A stretch of DNA of 64,000 bases from Alphaproteobacteria bacterium (GTDB lineage: Bacteria; Pseudomonadota; Alphaproteobacteria; SHVP01): contig JAVJOO010000002.1 of NCBI GenBank assembly GCA_040216735.1, forward strand, positions 1-64,000, read 5' to 3'. Made by a program: the position numbers and the translations under genes. Under the pieces are notes generated by a model that ran no database searches, had not been told where the DNA came from, and saw nothing but the letters and a program-made list of their open reading frames with translations. Positions 52,848-61,749 of this stretch are shown here, in pieces (position 1 is the first letter of the stretch; each line of letters begins with the position of its first letter).

Positions 52848-53633
52848 TCAAACGGCGTAGGTCATGCCTTTACGGTCGAGCAGACGTTTCATCGCGGGCC
52901 ACTCGGTCTCGCCGCGTGGGCGACCGATATTCTCGAACTGCTGGGCGGTCTTTTCGCACATCTCCGGCGAGGGCAAATGCAATTCGCGCCCCGTCGCTTG
53001 CATCATCAGTTGGGCTTGGCAGGCCTTTTCGAGATCGTCCATGACGCAAAACGCTTCGCCGATCGAGCGACCGCCGACGAGTACGCCGTGATTGCGCAGG
53101 AACATGTTGCGGTGGTTGCCCAGGTTGGACGCCATCCGGGCGCATTCGTCGTCGTCCTGAGTCGGAAAGCCCTCGTAGTCGTGGTAGGCGATGCGGTTGT
53201 AGAACTGCAGCGCATGTTGGCTCACCGGCAGCAGGCCCTCCTTGAGCCCGGCGACCGCGATGCCCGCCAGCGAATGGTGATGGATCACGCAAGTAATATC
53301 CGAACGCACGTTGAGAACGGCGGCGTGAATCACATAGCCCGCCGGGTTCACGTCATAGGGATGATCCGGGTCGGCCTTGTTGCCGTCGCGGTCGATCCGC
53401 ACCAGGCTGGAGGCGGTCACCTCGTCAAACAACAGGCCCACGGGATTGAGCAGGAAGTCGCCGTCGCTGCCCGGCACGCGTGCGGAGATGTGAGTATTGA
53501 TCCGGTCGACGATGCCGAACTCGTTGCACAGCCGGTAGCACGCGGCGAGATCGCAGCGCACCTGCCATTCGGCGGCGTCGACCTTACCCTTGAGGTCGAT
53601 ATCGTGAACTTCGAATTCCGTACTTGCGGTCAT
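52848..53633 (-). CDS. Class II aldolase/adducin family protein
   Basis: 261 residues from ATG 53633 (GGGGAGG upstream). The AraD/FucA-type zinc site is present: NTHISARVPG, IHHHSLAGIAVAGL (the zinc His pair), and NHGVLVGGRSIGEAF with the third His region. Family members cleave sugar phosphates by retro-aldol reaction or decarboxylate; without the acidic catalytic residue assigned, the exact reaction is unclear. Divergent from two VOC genes with a 129-base gap, so it may share their control. Confidence 0.9.
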   Translation of the reverse strand: MTASTEFEVHDIDLKGKVDAAEWQVRCDLAACYRLCNEFGIVDRINTHISARVPGSDGDFLLNPVGLLFDEVTASSLVRIDRDGNKADPDHPYDVNPAGYVIHAAVLNVRSDITCVIHHHSLAGIAVAGLKEGLLPVSQHALQFYNRIAYHDYEGFPTQDDDECARMASNLGNHRNMFLRNHGVLVGGRSIGEAFCVMDDLEKACQAQLMMQATGRELHLPSPEMCEKTAQQFENIGRPRGETEWPAMKRLLDRKGMTYAV

Positions 53634-53762
53634 GGTCGCCTCCCCTGGGTCACGATAGGACGCCGCGCCCGCCCAACTCAAGGGTTGCGGTCCGTGCCGT
53701 TTGCCAGCCCGGCCACCCCTCACCTACAGTGCTCTCCCGGCGTTCCAGCGAGAGGACATCCC

Positions 53763-54671
53763 ATGGCTCACGACAAAGCAATTCTCGGCCCCATCGCGGG
53801 CGCCACCGTGCTGGCGCCCGATCTGGACGCGGCGGTCGCGCCCTATCTCGATTATCTCGGCTACCGTGTCCTCAGTAAGGGCACGGTGTCGGACGAGCAG
53901 GCCGCGGTCTGGAATACACCCGCGCATAAGGGCGCGGCCTTCAAGATCCTCGGCCCCGAAAGCGGCGAGCGGCAATGGATTCGGTTCGTCGAAGCGCCGC
54001 CGGTGCCGGGCTATAAGGCGATGACCACCTTCGGCTGGCATTCGATGGAGATCGGCGTCGCCGACGTCGATGCGATCCCGGCCAAATTAAAAGGGTCGCC
54101 GTTCAAGCACCTCGCCGGACCTAAGAATCTTGGCTCCACGTCGTCGATCCGCGCCATGCAGGTCCTGGGGCGGGCCGAGGAAGTTCTGTACCTGACGCAG
54201 ATTCCCGACGATGGCAGCTTACCCCATCTACCGATCGCCAAGTCGTTCATTGACCGCATTTTCATCATGCCGCTGGGGACGCCCGACATGATGAAGTCGC
54301 GCGCCTGGTACATGGAAACCTTCGCGCAGGTCGAACCCGGCATGGTCGCCCCCGACATCGAACTCGGGCTGGTCACCGACGCGATGGGTTTGCCCAAAGG
54401 GACCAAGATGGGGATTTGCACGGTCAAGTTGGGCGGCCAGACACTGATCGAAATCGACCACTACCCGCCTTCGGCCAAGGCACGGCCGCGCAACGCAGGC
54501 AGCTTGCCGCCGGGGATCGCAACGGTGTCGTTCGTCACCGATTCGCTCGACAAGGTCGGGCTCCCGTTCCTCGCCGAACCCCAAGTCATCGCCGCCGCCC
54601 CCTATAACGGCAAGCGTGTCGGCGTCACCACCGGGTTGGCCGGGGAGCTCATCGAACTCGTCGAGGAATAG
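53763..54671 (+). CDS. Two-domain VOC/glyoxalase-fold protein (copy 1)
   Basis: 302 residues from ATG 53763. Two VOC modules: an N-terminal one (ATVLAPDLDAAVAPYLDYLG then SMEIGVADVDAI) and a C-terminal one (RIFIMPLGTPDMMKSRAWYM, TLIEIDHYPP, GELIELVE). The His that starts each module in glyoxalase I is missing, while some Glu ligands remain, so a standard metal site is doubtful. Its TAG touches the TTG start of the paralogue that follows. Substrate unknown; ring-cleavage or aldehyde metabolism is possible. Confidence 0.88.
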   Translation: MAHDKAILGPIAGATVLAPDLDAAVAPYLDYLGYRVLSKGTVSDEQAAVWNTPAHKGAAFKILGPESGERQWIRFVEAPPVPGYKAMTTFGWHSMEIGVADVDAIPAKLKGSPFKHLAGPKNLGSTSSIRAMQVLGRAEEVLYLTQIPDDGSLPHLPIAKSFIDRIFIMPLGTPDMMKSRAWYMETFAQVEPGMVAPDIELGLVTDAMGLPKGTKMGICTVKLGGQTLIEIDHYPPSAKARPRNAGSLPPGIATVSFVTDSLDKVGLPFLAEPQVIAAAPYNGKRVGVTTGLAGELIELVEE

Positions 54672-55604
54672 TTGAACACGCCGTCGACGGACCCGGGCGC
54701 GAGCACACCGGCGCCGCTGGGCCGTCTCGTCGCGGTCACGGTCGCGGTGGCCGATCTGCCGAACATCGTCGAGGCCTACCGCGCCCACCTTGGTTACCGC
54801 CTGCTCGAAAGCGCCTACGTGCCCGCCGCGCTGGCGCAGTCATGGGCCGCGCCGCAAAATGCCGAGGCGCGCTACGGCGTGATGACGCCGCCCGGCAATA
54901 CCGGGGTAAGTCTGCGCTTTGTCGAGGGCCTGTTGCCCGAGACCTACCGGCCCTTGCGCACCTTCGGTTGGGCCGCGGTTGAAATCGTCGTCGCCGACGT
55001 CGACGGCCTGGCCCGGTCGTTGGCAGGCTCGCCCTTCGTCACCGTCAGTCCGCCCGCCGACCTCGCCTTCGGCGACGGCGCCCTGCGGGCGATGACCGTG
55101 CGCGGGCCGGCACAGGAAATCCTGATCTTCACTCAAATCCGCCGGGCCTTGCCGGGGTACGATTTGCCGATCGCCACCGACCCGGTCGACCGGCCATTCA
55201 TTGCCGTCGCCGCCGCCGAGGATCTCGGCAAGGTACGGGCGTTTTACCGCGACAAGTTCCAACGCCCGGCCGGGCCCGAGGTGGCAACGCCGATCCGTGG
55301 GGTCAACGATGCCTTCGACCTTGAGCCGACGGAACGCCACCAGATGACAACGATCGCGCTCCCCGGCGAAAGCTATATCGAGATCGACCAATACCCTGAA
55401 ATGACGGCCAAGCGCCGCGGCGTGCGCGGCTATTTGGTGCCGGGCATCGCGATGGCCACGTTCGAGACGCCGGGGGTGGACGACCTGCCGCTGTACTGGC
55501 TGGGCGAACCGAGTCGGTTCGATATCGCGCCCTATGGCGGGCGCCGGCAGGTCACCTGTTACGGCGCTGCGGGCGAGTTGATCGAACTGATCGAGACCGA
55601 CTAG
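54672..55604 (+). CDS. Two-domain VOC/glyoxalase-fold protein (copy 2)
   Basis: 310 residues, TTG start immediately after the previous stop, with GAGGA at the end of that gene acting as its ribosome site. Paralogue of copy 1: VTVAVADLPNIVEAYRAHLG, WAAVEIVVADVDGLA, FIAVAAAEDLGKVRAFYRDK, SYIEIDQYPEM, ELIELIETD. The His ligands of classical glyoxalases are also absent. Tandem coupling suggests a heterodimeric four-domain assembly. Its stop codon shares a CTAG with the stop of the convergent transketolase-like gene. Confidence 0.88.
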   Translation: MNTPSTDPGASTPAPLGRLVAVTVAVADLPNIVEAYRAHLGYRLLESAYVPAALAQSWAAPQNAEARYGVMTPPGNTGVSLRFVEGLLPETYRPLRTFGWAAVEIVVADVDGLARSLAGSPFVTVSPPADLAFGDGALRAMTVRGPAQEILIFTQIRRALPGYDLPIATDPVDRPFIAVAAAEDLGKVRAFYRDKFQRPAGPEVATPIRGVNDAFDLEPTERHQMTTIALPGESYIEIDQYPEMTAKRRGVRGYLVPGIAMATFETPGVDDLPLYWLGEPSRFDIAPYGGRRQVTCYGAAGELIELIETD

Positions 55605-57952
55605 GCGCCCATCCGCGCAAGACAGGCGGTGGCGCAGGCGTCGACGATCGCCGCAGCATCCAGACCGTAGGTTCGGTAGAGGTCAGGGATATCGCCCGAT
55701 TGACCGAAGCGGTTGACGCCCAACGGGTGGACCTGCTGCCCCCGGACGGAGCCAAGCCACGACAACGTCGCGGGCGCCCCATCGAGCACCGTGATCAACG
55801 CCGCGTCGGGGGCCAACCGGCTCAGAAGGCTGCCGGCGTGGGTTTGGCCGGTGCGTGCCGTGCTCCAATCGAGATGCAAGAGATCGGGCGAGGTGACCGC
55901 GAGCAACCCGGCGCCGGGGATGTCCTCGACGATTTCGGCATGGGCGGCCATCGCCTCGGGCGCGACCGCGCCAGAATAGACGATCGCCAGCGGCGCACCG
56001 GCATCCGGCGCGACCTGCCAATAGGCACCGCGGACGATGTCGTCGGCGATCCCGTCGATGTCACGGCTAGGCTGTTCCAGTGCACGCGTCGATAGGCGCA
56101 GGTACACCGAGCCGCCGTCGTCGGCCTGCATATGTTCAAAACCCCAGCGCATGATGACAGCAAGCTCGTCGGTGAACGCCGGGTCGAACGACGCGAGTTT
56201 GTCCTGCGCCATGCCGATGAGCGGCGTTGCGATCGATTGGTGGGCGCCGCCCTCGGGCGCGAGCGTGATCCCCGACGGGGTCGCCACCAGCATGAACCGC
56301 GAATCCTGGTAGCAGGCGTAGTTCAGCGCATCGAGGCCGCGCATGATGAACGGATCGTATAGCGTGCCCACCGGCAACAGACGTTTGCCAAAGATCGGGC
56401 CGGACAGGCCGGCGGCGGCGAGGAACAGAAAAAGATTGTTCTCGGCAATGCCGAGTTCGATGTGCTGGCCGTTCTGGCCCATCGACCATTTCAGCGGCGA
56501 CAGCACCTTTTCGTCCTTGAACACGTCAGACCGTTCAAGCCGGTCGAAGATCCCGCGTTGATTGATCCAGGCGCCAAGATTGGTCGAAACCGACACGTCG
56601 GGCGACGCGGTGACGATCCGATCGGCCAGTTCGGAATCGCCGCGGCCCAATTCGTTGAGGATTTTGCCGAAGGCTTCCTGGGTCGACGCCTTACCGCCGC
56701 TTTGTTTGGGAAAGTCGATCGGCACCTCGACGCGCGGCGCGCGGTGGTTGCGATTGGCGAGGTCGAGAAACGGCGCGCGTTCGATAAACGATTGCAGCTT
56801 GTCGGGCGCAATGTCGAGCCCGGCAAAGGGCGCCCATTCCTCGCCCGAGGCAACGCCGAGGTGGTCACGAAACTGCGCCATCTGATCGGGCGTCATCAAA
56901 CCCGCGTGGTTGTCCTTGTGGCCGGCGAAGGGCATCCCCTTGCCCTTGACGGTATAGGCGATGAAGCAATTGGGGCGCTCGGGGTCGGCCTTGGTGAACG
57001 CTTCGAGCACCGATTCCATGTCGTGACCGGCAAGGTCGGTCATCAGGTCGCCGAGCGCCGCGTCGTCATGTTCGTCAAGCAGCGCCTTGATCCCCGCGAC
57101 ATTGCCGATGTCGCGTTTGAGATGCTCACGAAAGCCCTCGCCGCCCTTGTAGGTCAGCGCCGAATAGAGCGAGTTGGGGCACTCGTCGATCCACTTTTCC
57201 AACGCGTCGCCGCCCGGCTTGGCGTAGGCCGCTTCGAGCTTCTTGCCGTATTTCAGTGTGATGACGTTCCAGTTGGTCGTGCGGAAAATATCGTCGAATC
57301 GCCCGAACAGACGGTCGGACACTGTCGAATCGAGGCTTTGTCGGTTGTAGTCGATGATCCACCAGAGGTTCCGCACGTCGTGCTTCCACCCTTCGAGCAT
57401 CGCTTCCCACACGTTGCCCTCGTCGAGTTCGGCATCGCCCATCAACGCAACCATGCGTCCGGGCTCTTGGTCCTCGGGCATCATCTTGCGAGTAAATAGG
57501 TAGTCCTGGATCATCGAGGCGAACAAGGTCACCGCAACGCCAAGACCGACCGAGCCAGTCGAGAAATCGACCTGGTCGACGTCCTTGGTGCGCGAGGGAT
57601 AGGACTGCGCGCCGCCCAGGGCGCGGAAGTTCTGCAGGTTCTCGACCGACTGACGGCCCATCAAGTACTGGATCGCGTGGTAGACCGGACTGGCATGGGG
57701 TTTGACCGCGACCCGGTCGGTGGGGCGCAGTTCGTTGAAGTAGAGCGCGGTGAGCAACGTCACCAACGAAGCTGACGACGCTTGGTGGCCGCCGACCTTC
57801 AACCCGTCGCGATTGGGCCGCAGATGGTTGGCGTGATGGATGGTCCATGACGACAGCCAGAACGACTTTTTCTCCAGCGCCTTGAGGCAGGCGAAATCGT
57901 CCGGCGCGAGGCCGGCAACGGTGTTGGCACGCGGGGCCCGGGTATCGGTCAT
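55601..57952 (-). CDS. AceE/MdeB-like 2-oxoacid dehydrogenase E1 (transketolase superfamily)
   Basis: 783 residues from ATG 57952 with TGAGGAGG upstream. TPP enzyme: GDAELDEG (172-) with the N203 of DYNRQSLD 28 residues on; His in LKVGGHQASS and KPHASPVYHA; a pyrimidine domain with EGGAHQSIATPL. The sequence order is that of the homodimeric pyruvate dehydrogenase E1 (AceE), but it is about 100 residues shorter. Similar proteins (MdeB, alpha-ketobutyrate dehydrogenase E1 of pseudomonads) are paired with an Lrp regulator, as here. No E2/E3 gene is near. A transketolase-type reaction is an alternative. Confidence 0.85.
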   Translation of the reverse strand: MTDTRAPRANTVAGLAPDDFACLKALEKKSFWLSSWTIHHANHLRPNRDGLKVGGHQASSASLVTLLTALYFNELRPTDRVAVKPHASPVYHAIQYLMGRQSVENLQNFRALGGAQSYPSRTKDVDQVDFSTGSVGLGVAVTLFASMIQDYLFTRKMMPEDQEPGRMVALMGDAELDEGNVWEAMLEGWKHDVRNLWWIIDYNRQSLDSTVSDRLFGRFDDIFRTTNWNVITLKYGKKLEAAYAKPGGDALEKWIDECPNSLYSALTYKGGEGFREHLKRDIGNVAGIKALLDEHDDAALGDLMTDLAGHDMESVLEAFTKADPERPNCFIAYTVKGKGMPFAGHKDNHAGLMTPDQMAQFRDHLGVASGEEWAPFAGLDIAPDKLQSFIERAPFLDLANRNHRAPRVEVPIDFPKQSGGKASTQEAFGKILNELGRGDSELADRIVTASPDVSVSTNLGAWINQRGIFDRLERSDVFKDEKVLSPLKWSMGQNGQHIELGIAENNLFLFLAAAGLSGPIFGKRLLPVGTLYDPFIMRGLDALNYACYQDSRFMLVATPSGITLAPEGGAHQSIATPLIGMAQDKLASFDPAFTDELAVIMRWGFEHMQADDGGSVYLRLSTRALEQPSRDIDGIADDIVRGAYWQVAPDAGAPLAIVYSGAVAPEAMAAHAEIVEDIPGAGLLAVTSPDLLHLDWSTARTGQTHAGSLLSRLAPDAALITVLDGAPATLSWLGSVRGQQVHPLGVNRFGQSGDIPDLYRTYGLDAAAIVDACATACLARMGA

Positions 57953-58014
57953 GGGTATCCTCCTCAGAGGCGCACTGTAGCCGAGCACCGCCGCGCCAAG
58001 ATTGCGAAAGATGC

Positions 58015-58035
58015 GCAAATATGGGAAGTATTTGC
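58015..58035. promoter_or_regulatory. Inverted repeat, likely Lrp-type operator
   Basis: GCAAATA-N7-TATTTGC, a perfect 7-bp dyad in the AT-rich 120-base gap between the E1 gene and the divergent Lrp gene, ending 37 bases before the Lrp start. A further TTGCGAAAGATGCGCAA (58002-58018) is a partial dyad. Lrp/AsnC regulators bind such AT-centred palindromes, often repressing their own gene and activating the divergent one. Confidence 0.7.
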
Positions 58036-58072
58036 AATACTATGCGATGATTTTGGCAAACAGCACAATTTA

Positions 58073-58567
58073 ATGGCAGAAACGAGCCTCGATTCGATCG
58101 ATCGGCGAATTCTACAACAGCTCCAAGTGCGGGCGCGCCAAACCAATGTCGAGTTGGCCGATGCCGTCGGCCTATCGCCCTCGGCCTGCCTGCGGCGGGT
58201 GCGCGAGTTAGAAGAGCGCGGGGTGATCGCGGGTTACGTTGCGCTGGTCGCCCCGGCGGCACTTGGCCTTGGCGTCTCGGTCATGCTGAACGTTACGTTG
58301 GAGCGGCAGATCGAGACCGCGCTGGAGGAGTTCGAACGCCGCATCGCGGACTGGCCCGAAGTGATGGAGTGCTACCTGATGACGGGCGATGCCGACTACT
58401 TGTTGCGGGTCGTCGTCGCCGACCTGCCGGCCTACGAACACTTCCTGATGCACCGGCTGACGCGTGTGCCCGGGATCGCCAGCATCAAGTCGTCGTTTTC
58501 GCTCAAGCAGATCGTGCACCGCACGGCATTACCGATGGGTCATCTGTCTCCGGCCGCAAGGCCCTAG
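58073..58567 (+). CDS. Lrp/AsnC family transcriptional regulator
   Basis: 164 residues. Winged helix-turn-helix at about 5-60 (LDSIDRRILQQLQVRARQTN, then LADAVGLSPSACLRRVRELE), followed by a RAM effector domain (CYLMTGDADYLLRVVVADLP). The hinge GVIAGYVALV is typical. Divergent from the AceE/MdeB-like gene, the arrangement seen for MdeR and other amino-acid-responsive regulators. No obvious Shine-Dalgarno precedes the ATG. The effector is probably an amino acid or 2-oxoacid. Confidence 0.95.
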   Translation: MAETSLDSIDRRILQQLQVRARQTNVELADAVGLSPSACLRRVRELEERGVIAGYVALVAPAALGLGVSVMLNVTLERQIETALEEFERRIADWPEVMECYLMTGDADYLLRVVVADLPAYEHFLMHRLTRVPGIASIKSSFSLKQIVHRTALPMGHLSPAARP

Positions 58568-58577
58568 AGGAATCTAG

Positions 58578-59303
58578 GTGTCGTCCATCAAAATACTGGA
58601 CGCCGTCCGCACCGATCTAATGCGCGCGGCCGAACCGGCCTACCGCAAGAAAATATCGGAACTGGTGCCGACCGGCGTGACGATCGTCGGGGTTCGGGTG
58701 CCAACGATCCGCCGTCTCGCGCAAACCTGGCACCGGGCACACAAGGACCTCGACCCGTCGACCGCGCTCGATCTGCTCGCCGCCGCGTTCGAGCGGCGGT
58801 GTCGCGAGGAGTTGGTATTCGCGATCGTGGTGTTGTCGCGGCTGAAAAAGAAACTTACGCCTGCGCACCTCGCGCGAATCGATCCGTTGATCGACCGCAT
58901 CGAGGATTGGGAAGTCTGCGACCAACTGTCGATGAACGTAATCGGTGAGATCGTCGCGGGCGAAATCGGCGCAGGCGAAACAGGCGCGGTCGCGCGGCTG
59001 GAGAAATGGGCCAAGAGCAAAAACCCTTGGCGGCGCCGCGCCGCGATCGCTTCCACCACGGTGCTCAACCAAAAGGGCAGAGCCTACGCCGTGCCGACGC
59101 TGGCGGTTTGCCGTCACGTCATGGAGGAGAAGGATGCCGGGGTCAAAAAGGCGGTGGGCTGGGCGCTGCGCGAAGCCACCAAGAGCGATGCGAACGCCGT
59201 CTACGATTTTCTGTTGTCGTGGAAAGACAAGGCCGAGCGGCGCATCCTCAACGAGGGGTCGCAGAAACTCTCGGCGAACCGGCGCAAAACCCTGTTGGGC
59301 TAA
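58578..59303 (+). CDS. AlkD-like DNA alkylation repair protein
   Basis: 241 residues, GTG 58578 after GAGGAATCT. HEAT-like helical repeats without catalytic lid: GVRVPTIRRLAQTWHR, ERRCREELVFAIVVLSRLKK, EDWEVCDQLSMNVIGEI, WRRRAAIASTTVLNQKGRA, DAGVKKAVGWALREATKSDA. The pattern D-x-C-D followed by WxRRAAI is that of AlkD glycosylases, which excise bulky or charged alkylated bases. It is 10 bases after the Lrp gene and may be co-transcribed by read-through. Confidence 0.88.
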   Translation: MSSIKILDAVRTDLMRAAEPAYRKKISELVPTGVTIVGVRVPTIRRLAQTWHRAHKDLDPSTALDLLAAAFERRCREELVFAIVVLSRLKKKLTPAHLARIDPLIDRIEDWEVCDQLSMNVIGEIVAGEIGAGETGAVARLEKWAKSKNPWRRRAAIASTTVLNQKGRAYAVPTLAVCRHVMEEKDAGVKKAVGWALREATKSDANAVYDFLLSWKDKAERRILNEGSQKLSANRRKTLLG

Positions 59304-59501
59304 TCACGCCACCAGGGCAAGCGGGGTGCCGCGCCCCGCGAGGCGCATCGACACCACCCACCAAAACGCTTCGCCCTCATAGTCCTCGCGCCGGTGCGCT
59401 GCGAGGGCGAGTTCCGCCGCATGCCGGGCGGCGCCGGGGCCGCACATATCGACCAGGTAGTCCGTGAGGTGTGCCGCTTGATCTTCCATCCTGCCGGTCA
59501 T
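59304..59501 (-). CDS. Small acidic protein of unknown function
   Basis: 65 residues from ATG 59501, preceded by GAGGGGAGAG, a strong ribosome site. Sequence GPGAARHAAELALAAHRRED then YEGEAFWWVVSMRLAG. No known motif. Strong start signal, good codon usage and a gap free of other genes make it credible. Convergent with the AlkD gene, whose stop abuts its own. Confidence 0.6.
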   Translation of the reverse strand: MTGRMEDQAAHLTDYLVDMCGPGAARHAAELALAAHRREDYEGEAFWWVVSMRLAGRGTPLALVA

Positions 59502-59629
59502 CGGGCTCTCCCCTCGCGGGCCCCGCCGGTGCAGGGCCTACCCTTAGCCAACACGAGCCCGGGCGCCCTATTCCTCCCGGCGCCATGAACGCCGATCAAG
59601 CCCGCGTGAGCCGCCAGCGGGGGATTCGG

Positions 59630-60088
59630 TCAGAACCGCTGATTGATCTCGAGGAAATGGTCGTCGGGGTCCCACGCGGCCATCGAGCGCATCTTGATGG
59701 GCGCGCCGTCGCGGCTCTTCATGGACTGGTCGTAAGGCGCCTTGTAGATGCGATTGCCGAAATCTTTCATGCGGGTGTAGATCCCGTCGCAGTCCTCCGT
59801 TCCGATCACGAAAATCGTTGCGCCAATGCCCAATGTCGCCGCCTCGACAATCGGTTCGGGCGGCAAAGGCGGGTCAATCACCTGGAGCAACCCAATCATG
59901 CCGATGACCTCGTCCTCGCCCATCACCGTGGCAAAACGTCCTTTGGCACCGGATGCAAGCGGTATCGCGTCGCCCAGTACGGACTCGCGGTCCCAGCCCA
60001 AACGGAGGCCGACCACGTCGCGGTAAAAGGCAATCGAGCGATCAATGTCGCGCACGACAATCGTGGTGCGGCGCAGGATGTTTTGCAT
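59630..60088 (-). CDS. VOC family protein (glyoxalase-like)
   Basis: 152 residues from ATG 60088 with GGGAGG upstream. One two-module VOC unit: RRTTIVVRDIDRSIAFYRDV and MRSMAAWDPDDHFLEINQRF, with IGATIFVIGTEDCDGIYTRM between. His is replaced by Thr at the first ligand position while Glu remains in the last strand, so metal binding is uncertain. Divergent from the flavin-dependent enzyme at 60229; a joint role in aromatic or aldehyde metabolism is only suggested. Confidence 0.88.
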   Translation of the reverse strand: MQNILRRTTIVVRDIDRSIAFYRDVVGLRLGWDRESVLGDAIPLASGAKGRFATVMGEDEVIGMIGLLQVIDPPLPPEPIVEAATLGIGATIFVIGTEDCDGIYTRMKDFGNRIYKAPYDQSMKSRDGAPIKMRSMAAWDPDDHFLEINQRF

Positions 60089-60228
60089 GGAACCTCCCAA
60101 GGCAGGCGGATCGGACGCCGGCACCATGACCGGCCCTTCGCGTAGCGGTCAATACACGCGCCGCGGTTGCGCCGTAGTCGCGCGGCGGTGACCATACTCC
60201 AAGGTTGTTTGGAAGTAGTGAGAAACGT

Positions 60229-61413
60229 ATGTCCGTACCGACGATCGACGATCTTTGCGCGCGAGCAACCGCTTTGGTTCCCTATCTCAAAACCGAGGCC
60301 GCGGCGACCGAGCAACGCCGGGCGCTGTCGCCCGAGACGATGGCTAAACTGCACGACGCCGGTTTCTTCCGCTTTTTCCGTCCCAAAGCCTACGGCGGCT
60401 ACGAGATGGACTGGGGCGCCCAGTACCGCTTTTCGAAAATTCTCGCGCACGCTTGCCCGTCGACCGCATGGGTGGCCTCGGTCGTCGGTCAGCATTCCTG
60501 TCATGTCGCGCGGTTCGCCAAACAGGCCCAGGACGAGGTCTGGCCCGACGACGCAGACTTGCTGATCACCACCGGATCGGTGCCGCGCGCCAACGTCAAG
60601 ACTGAGCGGGTCGCCGGCGGGTATCAGGTGTCGGGTTCGGTCGGCTTTGCCAGCGGGGTCGACCATTCGGGATGGGCCATGGCGCTGTTTCCGATCGACG
60701 GCGTGCCCTGCCAAGTCCTGCTGCCGCGCACGGACTATGAGGTCGAGGACACTTGGTTCGTGGCCGGGATGCGCGGCACCGGCACCAAGGACATCCATGT
60801 GCCCGGCACCTTCGTGCCGGCGCACCGTGTCATGCCATCGGTCGCGTTCAACGAAAGCGGGCCGCCGGGGGCAGGCGTCAATCCGAGCTATATCTACGCG
60901 ATGGAGTTCGCCCCGGTGCAGGGGTCGAGCCCGCTCGGGCCGCTGATCGGTACCGCCGAAGGGGCGCTCGAAGCCTATCTCGACATCACCCGCGCCAAAA
61001 CCGGCGCGATCTTCGGCAACCGCGTCGCGGAAAGTTCGGCGGTACAAATGCGCGTCGCGGAATCGGCGGCAGAAATCCACGCCGCCGACGTCGTCGCGGT
61101 GCAGGACTTCCAGATTCTGCACGACGCCGGTAAGGCCGGCCGCCGCTTGAGCGACGGCGAGCGCACCGCGATCGTGCGCAACCGCGGACTGATCGCCAAG
61201 CTCTGCGTGCGCGCGACCCAGCGCCTGGTGCAGATGATGGGGGCGATCGGCCTGTCGGACGAAAACCCGGTGCAGCGGCACTACCGCGATGTCCAGGCGA
61301 TGGCGACGCAAATCGGCGTCGCCTTCGACGTCAACATGCCGCCCTGGGGCCGTTGGGCCCTCGGCCTCGACCCCGGGCCGGGTCTGCACGGAAGCGAGAA
61401 ACGCCGGGTCTAG
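60229..61413 (+). CDS. Acyl-CoA-dehydrogenase-fold flavin enzyme (HsaA/HpaB-type monooxygenase possible)
   Basis: 394 residues from ATG 60229. Three-domain acyl-CoA dehydrogenase fold: LHDAGFFRFFRPKAYGGYEM, KTERVAGGYQVSGSVGFASG, EDTWFVAGMRGTGTKDIHVP and a C-terminal helical domain with QMMGAIGLSDENPVQRHYRD. SGSVGFASGVDHSGW and GMRGTGTKD are seen in two-component flavin monooxygenases such as HsaA and in DszC relatives. The catalytic Glu of true acyl-CoA dehydrogenases is not identified. It would need a separate flavin reductase, none of which is nearby. Confidence 0.88.
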   Translation: MSVPTIDDLCARATALVPYLKTEAAATEQRRALSPETMAKLHDAGFFRFFRPKAYGGYEMDWGAQYRFSKILAHACPSTAWVASVVGQHSCHVARFAKQAQDEVWPDDADLLITTGSVPRANVKTERVAGGYQVSGSVGFASGVDHSGWAMALFPIDGVPCQVLLPRTDYEVEDTWFVAGMRGTGTKDIHVPGTFVPAHRVMPSVAFNESGPPGAGVNPSYIYAMEFAPVQGSSPLGPLIGTAEGALEAYLDITRAKTGAIFGNRVAESSAVQMRVAESAAEIHAADVVAVQDFQILHDAGKAGRRLSDGERTAIVRNRGLIAKLCVRATQRLVQMMGAIGLSDENPVQRHYRDVQAMATQIGVAFDVNMPPWGRWALGLDPGPGLHGSEKRRV

Positions 61414-61416
61414 GCG

Positions 61417-61668
61417 CTACTTCCGGCGGGCCTGGACCAGCAGCGCGCGGACGGTGGTTTCGCCCAGTGCCCGGCACGCTTCGAGCCGGTGCAACCCCTC
61501 GACGAGGATGTAGCGCTTTCCATCGTGGCGCACGTAGAGCGCGTTCTTGAGCCCCTCTTCCAGAATACTCGCCGACAGCGACTCGACGGTCTCCGGGTTG
61601 AGCGTCTTGCGCCGATCGACCGGCACATAGATCTCGTCGATCGGCACGTCGATTTCATCCCGTGGCAT
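61417..61668 (-). CDS. Short ParB/Srx N-terminal-domain protein
   Basis: 83 residues. IDEIYVPVDRRKTLNPETVE, SASILEEGLKNALYVRHDG and LVEGLHRLEACRALGETTVR are a single ParB N-terminal domain, whose EGLHR/GxxRLxA motif binds nucleotide. The helix-turn-helix and dimer domains of partition ParB are absent. Such stand-alone domains occur in kinase/transferase proteins (sulfiredoxin fold) and may bind CTP or ATP. Convergent with the flavoenzyme gene, only 3 bases apart. Confidence 0.85.
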   Translation of the reverse strand: MPRDEIDVPIDEIYVPVDRRKTLNPETVESLSASILEEGLKNALYVRHDGKRYILVEGLHRLEACRALGETTVRALLVQARRK

Positions 61669-61749
61669 AGAGCCCCCGCTCCTTCGGTGCCGCGCCGCCG
61701 GGCGCGATCTTTCCCGCCTCCATGCTAGCGCGGAACGCGCGCTGCCGCG

